Shown one piece after another: positions 17,505-28,158 of a stretch of DNA of 64,000 nucleotides. The translations under genes were made by a program, and so were the position numbers. This DNA comes from an uncultured Prevotellaceae bacterium (GTDB lineage: Bacteria; Bacteroidota; Bacteroidia; Bacteroidales; Bacteroidaceae): the NCBI GenBank assembly GCA_900315075.1, contig OMXV01000019.1:62001-126000 (forward strand). The letters run 5' to 3'. Each line of letters opens with the position of its first letter. Position 1 is the stretch's first letter. Under the pieces are notes generated by a model, which saw nothing but the letters and a program-made list of their open reading frames with translations, had not been told where the DNA came from and ran no database searches.

Positions 17505-18233
17505 TTACAATGAACGTTGCGATAGATTTGCCATCATCACGGCGTAGAGACAAGCTGTCTCTGTACGAAGGCGACTCTGTCCCAATGACACGGGGATATA
17601 ACCATGCTGCATGGCCATCTGTACCTCTTCGATAGAGAAATCACCTTCTGGACCGATTAAGATGGTGACATCAGAATCATCAGATGGGCTCTTACATAGA
17701 CAGTCATACAAATCTTGTCGTGGAATTTCATCATAACAATGGGCGATATACTTAGCACCCTTACGAGGAACACATACGAAATCAGCATAAGAACAAATTG
17801 AATTGACTTTAGGCATCCATGCTTTCCGACTCTGTTTCACCGCAGCTACCACAATACGCTCAACTCGCTCCGTCTTGACAACCTTTCGCTCTGAGAAACG
17901 ACAGTCAAGGAATGACAATTCGTCGAATCCTATTTCTGTAGCCTTTTCCGCCATCCATTCCACCCGCTCCATCATCTTTGTGGGAGCCATAGCCAAATGG
18001 ATGTGCCCCAGCCAAGTCTTTTGCTGTGGAATCGACTCCTTGATTTCATAACAACAGTGTTTGGATGAAGCAAGTGTCACTTCTGCCCTGTGGAAACAAC
18101 CATCACCGTCAATCAAGAAAATTTCATCACCTTCTTTTAGACGGAGCACCCTCAGAGCATGAGATGCCTCATCTTGAGGGAGTTCTTGAAGTTCTTTAGC
18201 ATGAGGAACATAAAAATAACGCGCTTCTTTCAT
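17505..18233 (-). CDS. rsmE: 16S rRNA (uracil-1498-N3)-methyltransferase RsmE
   Basis: 242 residues, the normal length of RsmE, which methylates U1498 of 16S rRNA using S-adenosylmethionine. The N-terminal PUA-like part has SHALRVLRLKEGDEIFLIDGDG. The C-terminal SPOUT knot contains ILIGPEGDFSIEEV and the final SLGQSRLRTETACLYAV, both diagnostic. KMMERVEWMAEKATEIG and CRFSERKVVKTERVERIVVAAVKQS are also typical. The start overlaps the stop of the bifunctional nuclease gene by ATGA, so translation is coupled. Confidence 0.95.
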   Translation of the reverse strand: MKEARYFYVPHAKELQELPQDEASHALRVLRLKEGDEIFLIDGDGCFHRAEVTLASSKHCCYEIKESIPQQKTWLGHIHLAMAPTKMMERVEWMAEKATEIGFDELSFLDCRFSERKVVKTERVERIVVAAVKQSRKAWMPKVNSICSYADFVCVPRKGAKYIAHCYDEIPRQDLYDCLCKSPSDDSDVTILIGPEGDFSIEEVQMAMQHGYIPVSLGQSRLRTETACLYAVMMANLSQRSL

Positions 18234-18787
18234 GACTTGTGCTCCTTTCTCTCGCGACGGCGCTGTTCTTCCAACAAATGCGATGCCTGTTCGTAATTCT
18301 CTTCACTGATAGCTTTGTCGAGTGCCTTTTGCAACATCTCGTCACTGAGAACATTGACAGGAATCGACACATTGGTGGATTGTTCATTATGAGGAACACT
18401 CTGTCGTAACAACAACTGTTCCTCTATATATACAGGCATTTGGGCGATATACGCTAAGAGAACCCCGTCACTTGCCCTTACGGGATAGGCTTGTAGAATA
18501 TCAGTATTATACAAAAGCGTTTTATACTGTCCATCTACAAGATCGTTAATAACTACCTTGAAAGGTGTTTGCACATTGCGACAAACAATCTGCCACAAAA
18601 CCTCTGGCAACAGCTTGTTTTTTACTGGCACATTAGCTGTCCGTAACCCAAACTGATAGACCATGGATTTGTCGCAAACAATAGTCAACTGCCTGCGCTC
18701 GTCTTCAGTGACGAGCACAAGCAGTCCAACATCGTCATTTCCTACTATCTCGGAAACACTCTTAAAGCGGAGTTTGACGAGGCCCAT
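18230..18787 (-). CDS. Bifunctional nuclease domain protein with C-terminal UVR motif
   Basis: 185 residues. The first ~135 match the bifunctional nuclease (BFN, DUF151) domain: VGLLVLVTEDERRQLTIVCDK, then LPEVLWQIVCR and FKVVINDLVDGQYKTLLY, and VRASDGVLLAYIAQMPVYIEE. The last ~40 residues (LQKALDKAISEENYEQASHL) are a UVR motif as found in UvrB/UvrC and ClpC, a protein-protein contact helix pair. It shares one base with the transporter gene upstream (TAATG) and four with rsmE downstream. The BFN domain has reported DNase/RNase activity in other proteins; the role here is unknown. Confidence 0.85.
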   Translation of the reverse strand: MGLVKLRFKSVSEIVGNDDVGLLVLVTEDERRQLTIVCDKSMVYQFGLRTANVPVKNKLLPEVLWQIVCRNVQTPFKVVINDLVDGQYKTLLYNTDILQAYPVRASDGVLLAYIAQMPVYIEEQLLLRQSVPHNEQSTNVSIPVNVLSDEMLQKALDKAISEENYEQASHLLEEQRRRERKEHKS

Positions 18788-20112
18788 TATTTATTTTTAT
18801 ACTTATTAGGCTGGAAGATGAAGGCAAACAAAACAGCCACAACAAGCGCGAAGGTCGCAAAGATAAACCAACAAGTCTTCCAATCTCCCAACAGATAGTC
18901 ACCCTGCCATGAGCAGAACTTGTTAACAATTTCTCCGGCTGCCAATGTGCCAACTGTAGCGCCAATACCATTTGTCATCATCATGAACAATCCTTGGGCT
19001 GATGCCTTGATACTGGGCTCACACTCCTGATCTACGAAGATACCACCTGATACGTTGAAGAAATCGAATGCCACTCCATAGACGACGCAGGAGAGGATGA
19101 ATAGCAGCACTCCTGGCATAGCAGGATTACCAAGTCCGAAGAATCCGAATCTGAACACCCAGGCGAACATCGACATGAGCATCACCACCTTAATACCAAA
19201 ACGCTTCAGGAAGAAAGGAATCATCAAGATACACAGCGCCTCACTTATCTGCGAGATAGATGTGAGCAAAGTAGCGTTGTTGGCAGCAAACGATGAAGCA
19301 ACAGCAGCATCAGCGCTCCCCTTGAAACTCGTAATGAAAGGTCCGGCAAAGCCATTTGTCACCTGTAAGCACATACCCAACAAAGCCGAGAAGATAAAGA
19401 AGAGCGCCATCTTCTTTGTCTTAAACAATTTAAATGCGTTGAGTCCCAATTGTTCTGCCAATGTGGCCTTTTTATCTGACTTTTCAGCAAGCTTGCACTC
19501 TGGCAAAGTGAAGCAATAGGCAAACAATACAAGGCTCAACAAGCCAGAGACAAAGAACTGCATATATGTATATTGGAACTTATGCAGATTGTCGCCAAAT
19601 GTAAATGAGAAAGCACCATCTTCCCACACAGCGCAGTTGACAAACCACATAGTGGCAATAAAGCCTACAGTACCCAAGACACGGATTGGTGGGAAATCCT
19701 TCACTGTGTCCATTCCATTTTTCTTTAAGATGCTGAAGGCTGTTGTGTTTGCCAATGCTATTGTGGGCATGAAGAATGCGACACTGAGGGTATATAGTGC
19801 TATGAAGAGCCCTTTATTGGGTAGCTCATTACCAAATCCTGCCTGCATACCCATCCACCAACAACCGAGCATGAAACCACCTGCTAAGAGATGGCATAAG
19901 CCTAACAGTCGTTGTGGCTGAATGTATTTGTCGGCCACAATACCCATGAGCGTAGGCATAAATATGGATACTATACCCTGAATGGCATAAAACCATGAAA
20001 TCTGCTCTCCCAAGCCTGCTTTACCTAAATAGTTACCCATACAGGTTAGGTATGCTCCCCAGACAGCGAACTCCAGGAAGTTCATTACTGCCAAACGTAC
20101 TTTTATATTCAT
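18787..20112 (-). CDS. NupG-like nucleoside:H+ symporter (major facilitator superfamily)
   Basis: 441 residues with about 12 membrane helices. The first helix region (RLAVMNFLEFAVWGAYLTCMGNYL) is typical of the nucleoside:H+ symporter family, and PTLMGIVADKYIQPQRLLG is the MFS loop motif in that family's form. IMPFFLKRFGIKVVMLMSM-like text marks the second half. It should import nucleosides with protons across the inner membrane, although other MFS substrates cannot be excluded. It is the first gene of an overlapping run with the bifunctional nuclease and rsmE. A weak hairpin upstream separates it from the ATP synthase operon. Confidence 0.8.
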   Translation of the reverse strand: MNIKVRLAVMNFLEFAVWGAYLTCMGNYLGKAGLGEQISWFYAIQGIVSIFMPTLMGIVADKYIQPQRLLGLCHLLAGGFMLGCWWMGMQAGFGNELPNKGLFIALYTLSVAFFMPTIALANTTAFSILKKNGMDTVKDFPPIRVLGTVGFIATMWFVNCAVWEDGAFSFTFGDNLHKFQYTYMQFFVSGLLSLVLFAYCFTLPECKLAEKSDKKATLAEQLGLNAFKLFKTKKMALFFIFSALLGMCLQVTNGFAGPFITSFKGSADAAVASSFAANNATLLTSISQISEALCILMIPFFLKRFGIKVVMLMSMFAWVFRFGFFGLGNPAMPGVLLFILSCVVYGVAFDFFNVSGGIFVDQECEPSIKASAQGLFMMMTNGIGATVGTLAAGEIVNKFCSWQGDYLLGDWKTCWFIFATFALVVAVLFAFIFQPNKYKNK

Positions 20113-20155
20113 AAACCTAATTTTAAATTACAACAAAGTGTTTTCCTTGTGAAAA

Positions 20156-20186
20156 GGTGGTGAATACTAATGAAGTAAACACCACC
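20156..20186 (-). terminator. Probable terminator after atpG
   Basis: A 7-bp perfect stem GGTGGTG / CACCACC with a 17-base loop, followed on the minus strand by CTTTTC. It lies 20 bases past the atpG stop and before the transporter gene. The T-run is short, so termination may be partial. Confidence 0.45.
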
Positions 20187-20205
20187 ATAGATACATTATT
20201 GACTT

Positions 20206-21174
20206 TTAATTGTTGACAGAACCACCGACGATATCAAGAAGCTCGCTGGTGATAGCTTGTTGTCTGCTCTTGTTGTATTGCAGGTTGAGTTCGCGAAGCA
20301 ATTCATCAGCGTTGTCGGTAGCAGTCTGCATGGCCACCATACGAGCAGCATGCTCTGATGCGTTGCTGTCGAGAAGTGCTGTGTATAATGAGAGATGGAA
20401 CAGTTTAGGAACAAGTACCCCCAAGACTGTATCCATGTCGGGTTCGACAATGAAGTTGTCATTAAGTGGTTTGACCTCTTCACCCTCTCTCTCAGAACTC
20501 GAGCGTTTATGCTTTTTGAGATATTCCTGAGCCTTCTTTGTGGTAATAGTAGAAGTCAGATCTCGCTCATGGTCCTCGTCGAGCTGCGACTCCACGTCGA
20601 TAGGCAACATGGTCTTCCTTGTGAGAATTTGTGAGCCGGCACTTTTGAAGTGATGGTAGATAAGTTCTACTTTATCGAGTTCACCCGTACGGAACAACAT
20701 TCCCAATTCTGTAGCAATTGTAATACAATCAGGAGAGTTGGGCTTGTCAGCAAGCGCAGTAAAATCACCAGCAGACCGATAGCCAAGTTTAGCTACTTTC
20801 TCAGCCACTTTTCGCCCGATAGGATAAATTACGATGTTGTCTTTGCCTAAGTGCTCATACTCCGACAAGGCCTGTTGCATGAGTTTGATGACATTGGAAT
20901 TGAATCCGCCACAAAGACTACTGTTTGACGCAAACACCACGAGTGCCACTTTTTTTACAGGCCTTTCTTTCTCGTATATGGTATCGGCATCAGCCTCCGA
21001 TGCGAGAAAAGCCTTCAGTATATGCTCCAGCATACTCTCGTATGGCAGCATACGTTCGATTTGCACTTGTGCGTGATGGAGCTTTGATGAAGCGACCATC
21101 TTCATGGCACTTGTGATTTTTCGCGTACTATTGACCGATGCTATTCGGTTTTTTATCTCTTTAAGTGACGGCAT
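20206..21174 (-). CDS. atpG: ATP synthase gamma subunit
   Basis: 322 residues, somewhat longer than the usual ~290. The N-terminal helix MPSLKEIKNRIASVNSTRKITSAM (split at 20) and the C-terminal helix ARMVAMQTATDNADELL...NKSRQQAITSELLDIVGG form the coiled-coil rotor shaft. The central Rossmann-like part has ALVVFASNSSLCGGFN. An insertion of about 30 residues (KKAQEYLKKHKRSSSEREGEEV region) precedes the final helix and explains the extra length. It is the last gene of the operon, 6 bases after atpA. Confidence 0.97.
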   Translation of the reverse strand: MPSLKEIKNRIASVNSTRKITSAMKMVASSKLHHAQVQIERMLPYESMLEHILKAFLASEADADTIYEKERPVKKVALVVFASNSSLCGGFNSNVIKLMQQALSEYEHLGKDNIVIYPIGRKVAEKVAKLGYRSAGDFTALADKPNSPDCITIATELGMLFRTGELDKVELIYHHFKSAGSQILTRKTMLPIDVESQLDEDHERDLTSTITTKKAQEYLKKHKRSSSEREGEEVKPLNDNFIVEPDMDTVLGVLVPKLFHLSLYTALLDSNASEHAARMVAMQTATDNADELLRELNLQYNKSRQQAITSELLDIVGGSVNN

Positions 21175-21180
21175 AGGCTA

Positions 21181-22767
21181 TTAACTCTTGAATTGTCCTG
21201 CAATATCAGCCATCACTGTCTCGATGGCCTTAGTGGCTGTATCGTCGATTTTGCCACTTCCAAGCAACTCGATGACTTCAGGCTTGCTGGTGCGCATCTT
21301 CTCAAGGAAGATATCCTGACATTTTCTCACTTCGGTGACAGGCACATCACTCATAAGGCCACGAGTGCCACAGTAGAGAATGGCAATCTGCTCACCCACA
21401 GGCATAGGACTATATTGTGGCTGAATGAGCAACTGATTGTTCTTACGTCCACGGTCGAGTGTCATGGCTGTAACGGCATCCATATCGGATGAGAATTTCG
21501 AAAAGGCCTCCAGTTCACGATACTGAGCCATATCGATTTTCAGTGTACCTGCCACTTTCTTCATACTCTTAATCTGTGCCGAACCACCCACACGGCTCAC
21601 AGATATACCTACGTTGATAGCAGGACGGAAACCCTGGTTGAACAAGTCGGTCTCCAAATAAATCTGTCCGTCGGTGATGGAAATCACGTTTGTGGGGATA
21701 TAGGCCGACACGTCACCAGCCTGTGTTTCAATGATAGGAAGTGCGGTAAGCGAACCACCGCCCTTGACATGTCCTTTCATGCATTCTGGCAAGTCGTTCA
21801 TCTGTTCAGCCACCTCCTGCTGATCATTAATACGTGCAGCTCGCTCGAGCAGACGGCTGTGGAGGTAGAACACATCGCCGGGATAAGCCTCACGTCCTGA
21901 AGGTCGTTTCAGAATAAGCGACACTTCACGGTAAGCTACGGCTTGTTTCGATAAGTCATCATAGACCACAAGTGCCGATTCGCCCCGGTCGCGGAAATAC
22001 TCACCGATAGCCGCACCTGCGAATGGTGCATAATACTGCATGGCTGCAGGGTCGGCAGCTGTAGCGGAGACAATAATCGTATAAGGCATAGCACCATGCT
22101 CTTTGAGGTTTTGCACCAGAGCGGCCACGGTAGAAGCTTTCTGACCGATAGCGACATAGATACAATACACAGGTTTGCCAGCCTCATAGAAACTTTTCTG
22201 ATTAATGATAGTATCCACAGCAATAGCCGTCTTACCAGTCTGTCTGTCGCCAATGATCAGCTCACGCTGTCCTCTTCCGATAGGAATCATAGAGTCAACG
22301 GCCTTAAGACCTGTCTGTAGCGGTTCCTTCACGGGTTGGCGATAGATAACACCTGGTGCCTTACGGTCGAGTGGCATTTCAAAGGCATTGGTGAGGTCGA
22401 TGTCGCCTTTTCCGTCGATAGCCTGTCCGAGGGGATTGATGACACGTCCGAGCATATTGTCGTTGACACGGATGGATGCGATACGTTTTGTTCGCTTCAC
22501 CACCATACCCTCTTTGATGCCAGAGGTTGTTCCGAGCAACACACAACCCACATTGTCTTCCTCCAGGTTCATCACGATAGCCATTGTACCGTTTTCAAAC
22601 TCGAGCAACTCATTAGCCTCAGCATTACGTAGTCCATAAATACGTGCCACACCATCGCTTACCTGCAATACGGTGCCCACCTCTTCAAACTTCTCGCTAC
22701 TGCTGATACCACGTAGTTGTTGCAAGAGCACTTCGGATACTTCGCTTGGTTTGATTTTATCTGACAT
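21181..22767 (-). CDS. atpA: ATP synthase alpha subunit
   Basis: 528 residues, full length. Walker A is GDRQTGKTA, the P-loop of alpha subunits, and the arginine finger region is [13 protein letters not shown]. It forms the non-catalytic nucleotide-binding sites of the F1 head with beta. The N-terminus [18 protein letters not shown] is the usual stalk-contact helix. It stands between atpH (51-base gap) and atpG. Confidence 0.98.
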   Translation of the reverse strand: MSDKIKPSEVSEVLLQQLRGISSSEKFEEVGTVLQVSDGVARIYGLRNAEANELLEFENGTMAIVMNLEEDNVGCVLLGTTSGIKEGMVVKRTKRIASIRVNDNMLGRVINPLGQAIDGKGDIDLTNAFEMPLDRKAPGVIYRQPVKEPLQTGLKAVDSMIPIGRGQRELIIGDRQTGKTAIAVDTIINQKSFYEAGKPVYCIYVAIGQKASTVAALVQNLKEHGAMPYTIIVSATAADPAAMQYYAPFAGAAIGEYFRDRGESALVVYDDLSKQAVAYREVSLILKRPSGREAYPGDVFYLHSRLLERAARINDQQEVAEQMNDLPECMKGHVKGGGSLTALPIIETQAGDVSAYIPTNVISITDGQIYLETDLFNQGFRPAINVGISVSRVGGSAQIKSMKKVAGTLKIDMAQYRELEAFSKFSSDMDAVTAMTLDRGRKNNQLLIQPQYSPMPVGEQIAILYCGTRGLMSDVPVTEVRKCQDIFLEKMRTSKPEVIELLGSGKIDDTATKAIETVMADIAGQFKS

Positions 22768-22818
22768 TGATTTATTTTAATGTTTTGACTGTGGATAGAC
22801 CACAGTAGTTTGTTAAAA

Positions 22819-23355
22819 CTATTTCCTTAACTGTGTCAGAATGTTGCGCAGTTGGTTTTGGATACTGGCATCCATCCTGTAAGTATCGTATTCGAGAATA
22901 AAACCACCGATAATGTCGGGGTTGATCTCGGTCTGAAATTCCACAGTTCCTTGAGTTCTGCTCTCCACCTTTTGCCGCATCTTCTTCTCAATCTGAGGAG
23001 TGACAGCAACAGCAGTAATGAGCTTTCCGCGTGTGATGTTTTTCTGTTTTCTGTAGAGCGTGATATACGAAGTGGCCATGAACTGTAGAGTGCTCTCCCT
23101 ATCCTCAGCCAAAACAAGCGAAATGAAACGCTTGGTAAGTGGTGAAATGTCACCACCGCATGCCGTGACCATCAGACTCTCTTTCTTGTCCTTGGCAAGC
23201 ATGGGATTGTCGATAGTAAACCTCAGTTCCGGCACCTGGAGATAACTCTGCGCAAGCGTTTGCATCTCCTGATAGACCTTGTCTTCGATTTTCTGCTCAG
23301 TGGCGCATTTTAGCAGTGCCCTTGCATAGCGTACCGATATGACACCTATCTCCAT
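22819..23355 (-). CDS. atpH: ATP synthase delta subunit
   Basis: 178 residues from the ATG at 23355. A GTG at 23364 would overlap the atpF stop and is the alternative start. The N-terminus MEIGVISVRYARALLKCA is the canonical OSCP/delta helix (xxxRYAxAL), and the C-terminal IGGFILEYDTYRMDASIQNQL matches the conserved GGxxxxxxxxxxDxSxxxxL end. The protein links the b-subunit stator to the top of the F1 head. Confidence 0.95.
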   Translation of the reverse strand: MEIGVISVRYARALLKCATEQKIEDKVYQEMQTLAQSYLQVPELRFTIDNPMLAKDKKESLMVTACGGDISPLTKRFISLVLAEDRESTLQFMATSYITLYRKQKNITRGKLITAVAVTPQIEKKMRQKVESRTQGTVEFQTEINPDIIGGFILEYDTYRMDASIQNQLRNILTQLRK

Positions 23356-23363
23356 AGTCACCA

Positions 23364-23867
23364 CTATTTAGCGTTATCCACAGAAACCTCATCAAGCAGT
23401 CGGTCAATAAAATCCATCTGCGCTTTTTCAGTAGATAATTTTTCGCGGAGCACTTTCTCGGCTATTTGCACAGAGAGTACAGCTACCTGAGAACGGATAT
23501 TGTTCATGGCATTTTGTCTCTCGTTTTCAGCCTCAGCCTTGGCTTCTGAGATGAGTCTTGCCCCCTCAGCCTTAGCCTTGTCCTGTGCTTTACCCACGAT
23601 AGCATCGCGTGTGTCGGCAGCCTCTTTCAGAAGTCTTGCCTGCTCACTGCGAGCTTCTTGCAGAATGGATTCACCTTCTTGTTGTATGTTGGCAAGTCGG
23701 TCGTTGGCTTCATGCGCTTTCTGTAGGCTTTCATCAATAAAAGCGTTGCGTTCCTTCACCATATTGGTGATAGCAGGGAAGCCCCACTTCCACAAGATAA
23801 ACAGCACCACAAAGAAAGTGATGGTCATCCAAAACAACAAGCCACTACTCGGAATCAATAAATCCAT
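23364..23867 (-). CDS. atpF: ATP synthase b subunit
   Basis: 167 residues with one membrane helix at the N-terminus (SGLLFWMTITFFVVLFILW) and a long charged coiled coil rich in Glu, Lys, Ala and Arg up to the C-terminus. This is the peripheral stalk that holds alpha and beta against rotation. The stop overlaps the alternative GTG start of atpH. It follows atpE by 42 bases. Confidence 0.96.
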   Translation of the reverse strand: MDLLIPSSGLLFWMTITFFVVLFILWKWGFPAITNMVKERNAFIDESLQKAHEANDRLANIQQEGESILQEARSEQARLLKEAADTRDAIVGKAQDKAKAEGARLISEAKAEAENERQNAMNNIRSQVAVLSVQIAEKVLREKLSTEKAQMDFIDRLLDEVSVDNAK

Positions 23868-23909
23868 ACGCTTGAAAAGATTGATTTTTCAAATAATATC
23901 CACAAATGA

Positions 23910-24161
<252 letters not shown>

Positions 24162-24198
24162 TTAATTGTTTATAATGTTGTTTGTTGATATTTTATGT

Positions 24199-24267
24199 TT
24201 AGGAGTCAAGAGTTAAGGGAGTTCAGATGCCCCCTCTCCACTATCGAAGCAAATAACTCGTCAACTA
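24199..24267 (-). repeat. Degenerate copy of the paired leader repeat between atpB and atpE
   Basis: TTAGGAGTCAAGAGTTAAG (24199-24217) resembles the 7-bp array, and GCAAATAACTCGTCAACTA (24249-24267) matches the junction GCAAATAACTTGTCAACT at 15973-15990 with one change. It sits inside the ATP synthase operon, about 50 bases upstream of atpE in the sense direction. Confidence 0.6.
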
Positions 24268-24271
24268 CCAT

Positions 24272-25345
24272 TTATTCATGTGCTGGCTCGTGTTCTGCGG
24301 TTGCAAGCCCGATGAAGATCGAGCTCAACATAGTGAATACCATTGCTTGGATGAAGCACACAAGTACTTCCAGTGTTGACATAAAGACACTCATGAGAAT
24401 ACTAACCGCACTCATTCCGAGGAACACTCCTGTAGATTTAGCTGCCACCAGGAAGATAATACATACCAGAGAGATGGCAATAGCATGACCTGCCATGATA
24501 TTGGCAAAAAGTCGGATCATCAGTGCGAAGGGCTTGGTAAAAATACCCACAAACTCAATGGCAGGAATCAATGGGAACACTTTCAGTGCCTTTGGCACAT
24601 CGGGCCAGAAGATATCCTTCCAATAATGTTTGTTGCCGCTAAATTGTACAATGACAAAAGTACATAATGCCAAAAAGAAAGTGATGGCGATGTTGCCCGT
24701 GATATTTCCGCCTCCTGGTGGGAATGGAATCAATCCCATGATATTGCAGGTGAAGATGAAGAAGAAACAGGTAAGCAAATATGGGCAGTATTTTTCATAT
24801 CCTTTTCCAACACCTGGTTTGATGATTTCATCCACCACATACATCACAAGCATCTCGATAAATCCAGTAAATCCACCTGGAGCCTTGTCACTTGCCTTGT
24901 GCTTACGATACCACCTGGCAGGCAGTAAAATACAGAGCAGCAGCACGATCACGCTGATAAACATAGTGGCCACAGTTTTGGTAATGGAAATGTCGAATGG
25001 CCTGACTTCCTTTCCTTCGACAAGTTCCACCACTTTTCCCTCGTTATCGCCTTGTGTGGCGATAGCTAAATTGGCGGGACCCATACGATAGCCACTTGCA
25101 TCTGGTTCCTCAGCGAATGAAGAACTGCAGAAGACATGCCAACCCGTAGAACTATGCACAATTACAGGTAAGTGTATCACAATGGATTTCTGCCCAATAT
25201 CAGTGACATGCCACTCATAGGAATCTTTGATATGCTCCATGACGATATGCGAGATATTCAATTCTTCTTTCTCACCTTCAGCCATGGCTGGCATGGTCAC
25301 CCAAAAGAGCAGCACAAAGCAAAGCAGTTGTTTAATGTATTTCAT
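24272..25345 (-). CDS. atpB: ATP synthase a subunit with N-terminal extension
   Basis: 357 residues, about 90-100 longer than the E. coli protein. The N-terminus is a signal-like hydrophobic segment (1-22), followed by an extra extracytoplasmic domain of about 100 residues; such extensions are common in Bacteroidetes. The essential arginine is Arg278 in FALMIRLFANIMAGH, which works with the c-ring glutamate. Earlier, TCNIMGLIPFPPGGGNITGN is the conserved helix region. It lies 6 bases after the small membrane-protein gene. Confidence 0.96.
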   Translation of the reverse strand: MKYIKQLLCFVLLFWVTMPAMAEGEKEELNISHIVMEHIKDSYEWHVTDIGQKSIVIHLPVIVHSSTGWHVFCSSSFAEEPDASGYRMGPANLAIATQGDNEGKVVELVEGKEVRPFDISITKTVATMFISVIVLLLCILLPARWYRKHKASDKAPGGFTGFIEMLVMYVVDEIIKPGVGKGYEKYCPYLLTCFFFIFTCNIMGLIPFPPGGGNITGNIAITFFLALCTFVIVQFSGNKHYWKDIFWPDVPKALKVFPLIPAIEFVGIFTKPFALMIRLFANIMAGHAIAISLVCIIFLVAAKSTGVFLGMSAVSILMSVFMSTLEVLVCFIQAMVFTMLSSIFIGLATAEHEPAHE

Positions 25346-25351
25346 TTCATT

Positions 25352-25624
25352 TCAATGTTTTAGTATCAGTGTCGCGACAATCATAGCTAAATATAGAATA
25401 ACGACGAGAGCCGCGAAATAGATAGTATCTTCCCTGTTGCTGGAAAACAAAGAATAGATGCCCACTGCCGTTACGGCAAACAAAAACCTGACAGCCACCA
25501 TGATAAAATGGAACTTCACCAAACTTTCCGGTGCACTGTTCTCTACGACACGACGACCTTTAAGATACACTACTGTGAGCAGTGTGAAGACCAACACCGT
25601 CAGGAAAATAGTCAACAGGCTCAT
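25352..25624 (-). CDS. Small membrane protein in ATP synthase operon
   Basis: 90 residues with about three hydrophobic segments (residues 2-21, 38-60, 67-88). I do not recognise a named family. The start overlaps the stop of the AtpI-like gene by ATGA, and the stop is 6 bases before atpB, so it is made as part of the operon. Position and size suggest an assembly or stability factor for the Fo part, but this is inference from context only. Confidence 0.75.
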   Translation of the reverse strand: MSLLTIFLTVLVFTLLTVVYLKGRRVVENSAPESLVKFHFIMVAVRFLFAVTAVGIYSLFSSNREDTIYFAALVVILYLAMIVATLILKH

Positions 25625-26046
25625 TCTTTATTTCCTAATGTTCCTTGCCATTTCATCACTTTTACCGTGTCGAATATCAGTAGTATGAGATAGAACACCG
25701 CGAAGAGAATGACGAACATGAGAAGTGGTTTCTTATCCGTAGTTTGAAGCCATCCCTTGGTATTTGCATAGATGAAAATCAGAGCAGCCGCAGCTAACAT
25801 CCTCAATGTACTATGGGCAAGAAATGTCTTCATTAGGCTATTCCCGCCTTTCTGAAAGGCATAGCGGGCAAGGGAGACATAACTACCGGCAGAAACGAGC
25901 GAAAACCCCACAACCACGATAAGCTGTTCAACCATCGAGGTGTCGTATAGAATGCTCATCGTCAACAGGGAAATCAGGGACAGGGCAACAATAATCCATA
26001 GGGAATGTTTCCAGTGCCTCGATACCCTTTGAGTTGTTTCATTCAT
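25621..26046 (-). CDS. AtpI-like membrane protein in ATP synthase operon
   Basis: 141 residues from the ATG at 26046, which overlaps the atpC stop as ATGA. Four hydrophobic segments are visible (about 15-35, 41-62, 75-93, 106-127). The size, helix count and location between atpC and atpB agree with AtpI-type proteins that help c-ring assembly in other bacteria, but the sequence is too divergent to be certain. The gene upstream is atpC and the one downstream is another small membrane protein. Confidence 0.7.
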   Translation of the reverse strand: MNETTQRVSRHWKHSLWIIVALSLISLLTMSILYDTSMVEQLIVVVGFSLVSAGSYVSLARYAFQKGGNSLMKTFLAHSTLRMLAAAALIFIYANTKGWLQTTDKKPLLMFVILFAVFYLILLIFDTVKVMKWQGTLGNKE

Positions 26047-26285
26047 AGCACCTCCACGCACAGACTGACGAGATTCTTCTGTACTTGAACAAACCCGCCA
26101 TTAATCGTCATTTCATGACGACCTTCGTCGTTGACATACTCCACTTTTCCTTTCTGGAGTGAGGAAATAATGGGGGCGTGGTCATTGAGAATTTCAAAGT
26201 TGCCGATTGTACCAGGCACCTTCACACTCACAGCGTCTCCATTATAGACTACGCTCTCAGGGGAAACGATTCTTAGCTTTAACAT
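26043..26285 (-). CDS. atpC: ATP synthase epsilon subunit, short form
   Basis: 80 residues. Only the N-terminal beta-sandwich is present: LRIVSPESVVYNGDAVSVKVPG...GNFEILNDHAPIISSLQKG...GGFVQVQKN. The usual C-terminal two-helix arm (about 50 residues), which inhibits ATP hydrolysis in E. coli and Bacillus, is missing. The short form is a feature of Bacteroidetes operons, not a local truncation, since the gene overlaps its downstream neighbour cleanly by ATGA. It follows atpD by 39 bases. Confidence 0.93.
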   Translation of the reverse strand: MLKLRIVSPESVVYNGDAVSVKVPGTIGNFEILNDHAPIISSLQKGKVEYVNDEGRHEMTINGGFVQVQKNLVSLCVEVL

Positions 26286-26324
26286 ATTATATAATGTATA
26301 GGGGGCTTCTTTCTGTACGACTAA

Positions 26325-27902
<1,578 letters not shown>

Positions 27903-27908
27903 TCAAGG

Positions 27909-27940
27909 CAAAAGTAACATTTTTTTATGTTTTATGCAAA
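27909..27940 (-). promoter_or_regulatory. Promoter of the ATP synthase operon
   Basis: On the minus strand TTTG (27937-27940) is followed after 20 bases by TACTTTTG (27909-27916), a full Bacteroidetes-type promoter. Transcription would begin near 27902, giving a leader of about 50 bases before atpD. Confidence 0.75.
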
Positions 27941-28158
27941 TATTTATTGTTTTTTTAGTCAGTGAAAATGTTTTTTTCTTAAAAATGAATTTTATAATAC
28001 AAAAGCACAGAGACAAAGAGTATTTTTTAGTCATTTATTACTCAGTGTCTCTGTGTTTGATTAAGTAGAAACAGCATTTTATACTCATAGGAAAGTATAA
28101 CAAATGCTAATAAATAAATGAAGAGACAATATATTGCGGTGTCTCATCGGATAAAATG
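27941..28158. other. Gap between atpD promoter and pfkA: three hairpins
   Basis: Apart from the atp promoter, this AT-rich stretch has three inverted repeats. They are CACAGAGACA..TGTCTCTGTG (28006-28055, with inner GAGTA/TACTC), AGCATTTTATACT..AGTATAACAAATGCT (28071-28109), and GAGACA..TGTCTC next to the pfkA stop (28122-28146). The last can end the pfkA transcript on the minus strand. No open frame is convincing. Confidence 0.5.
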
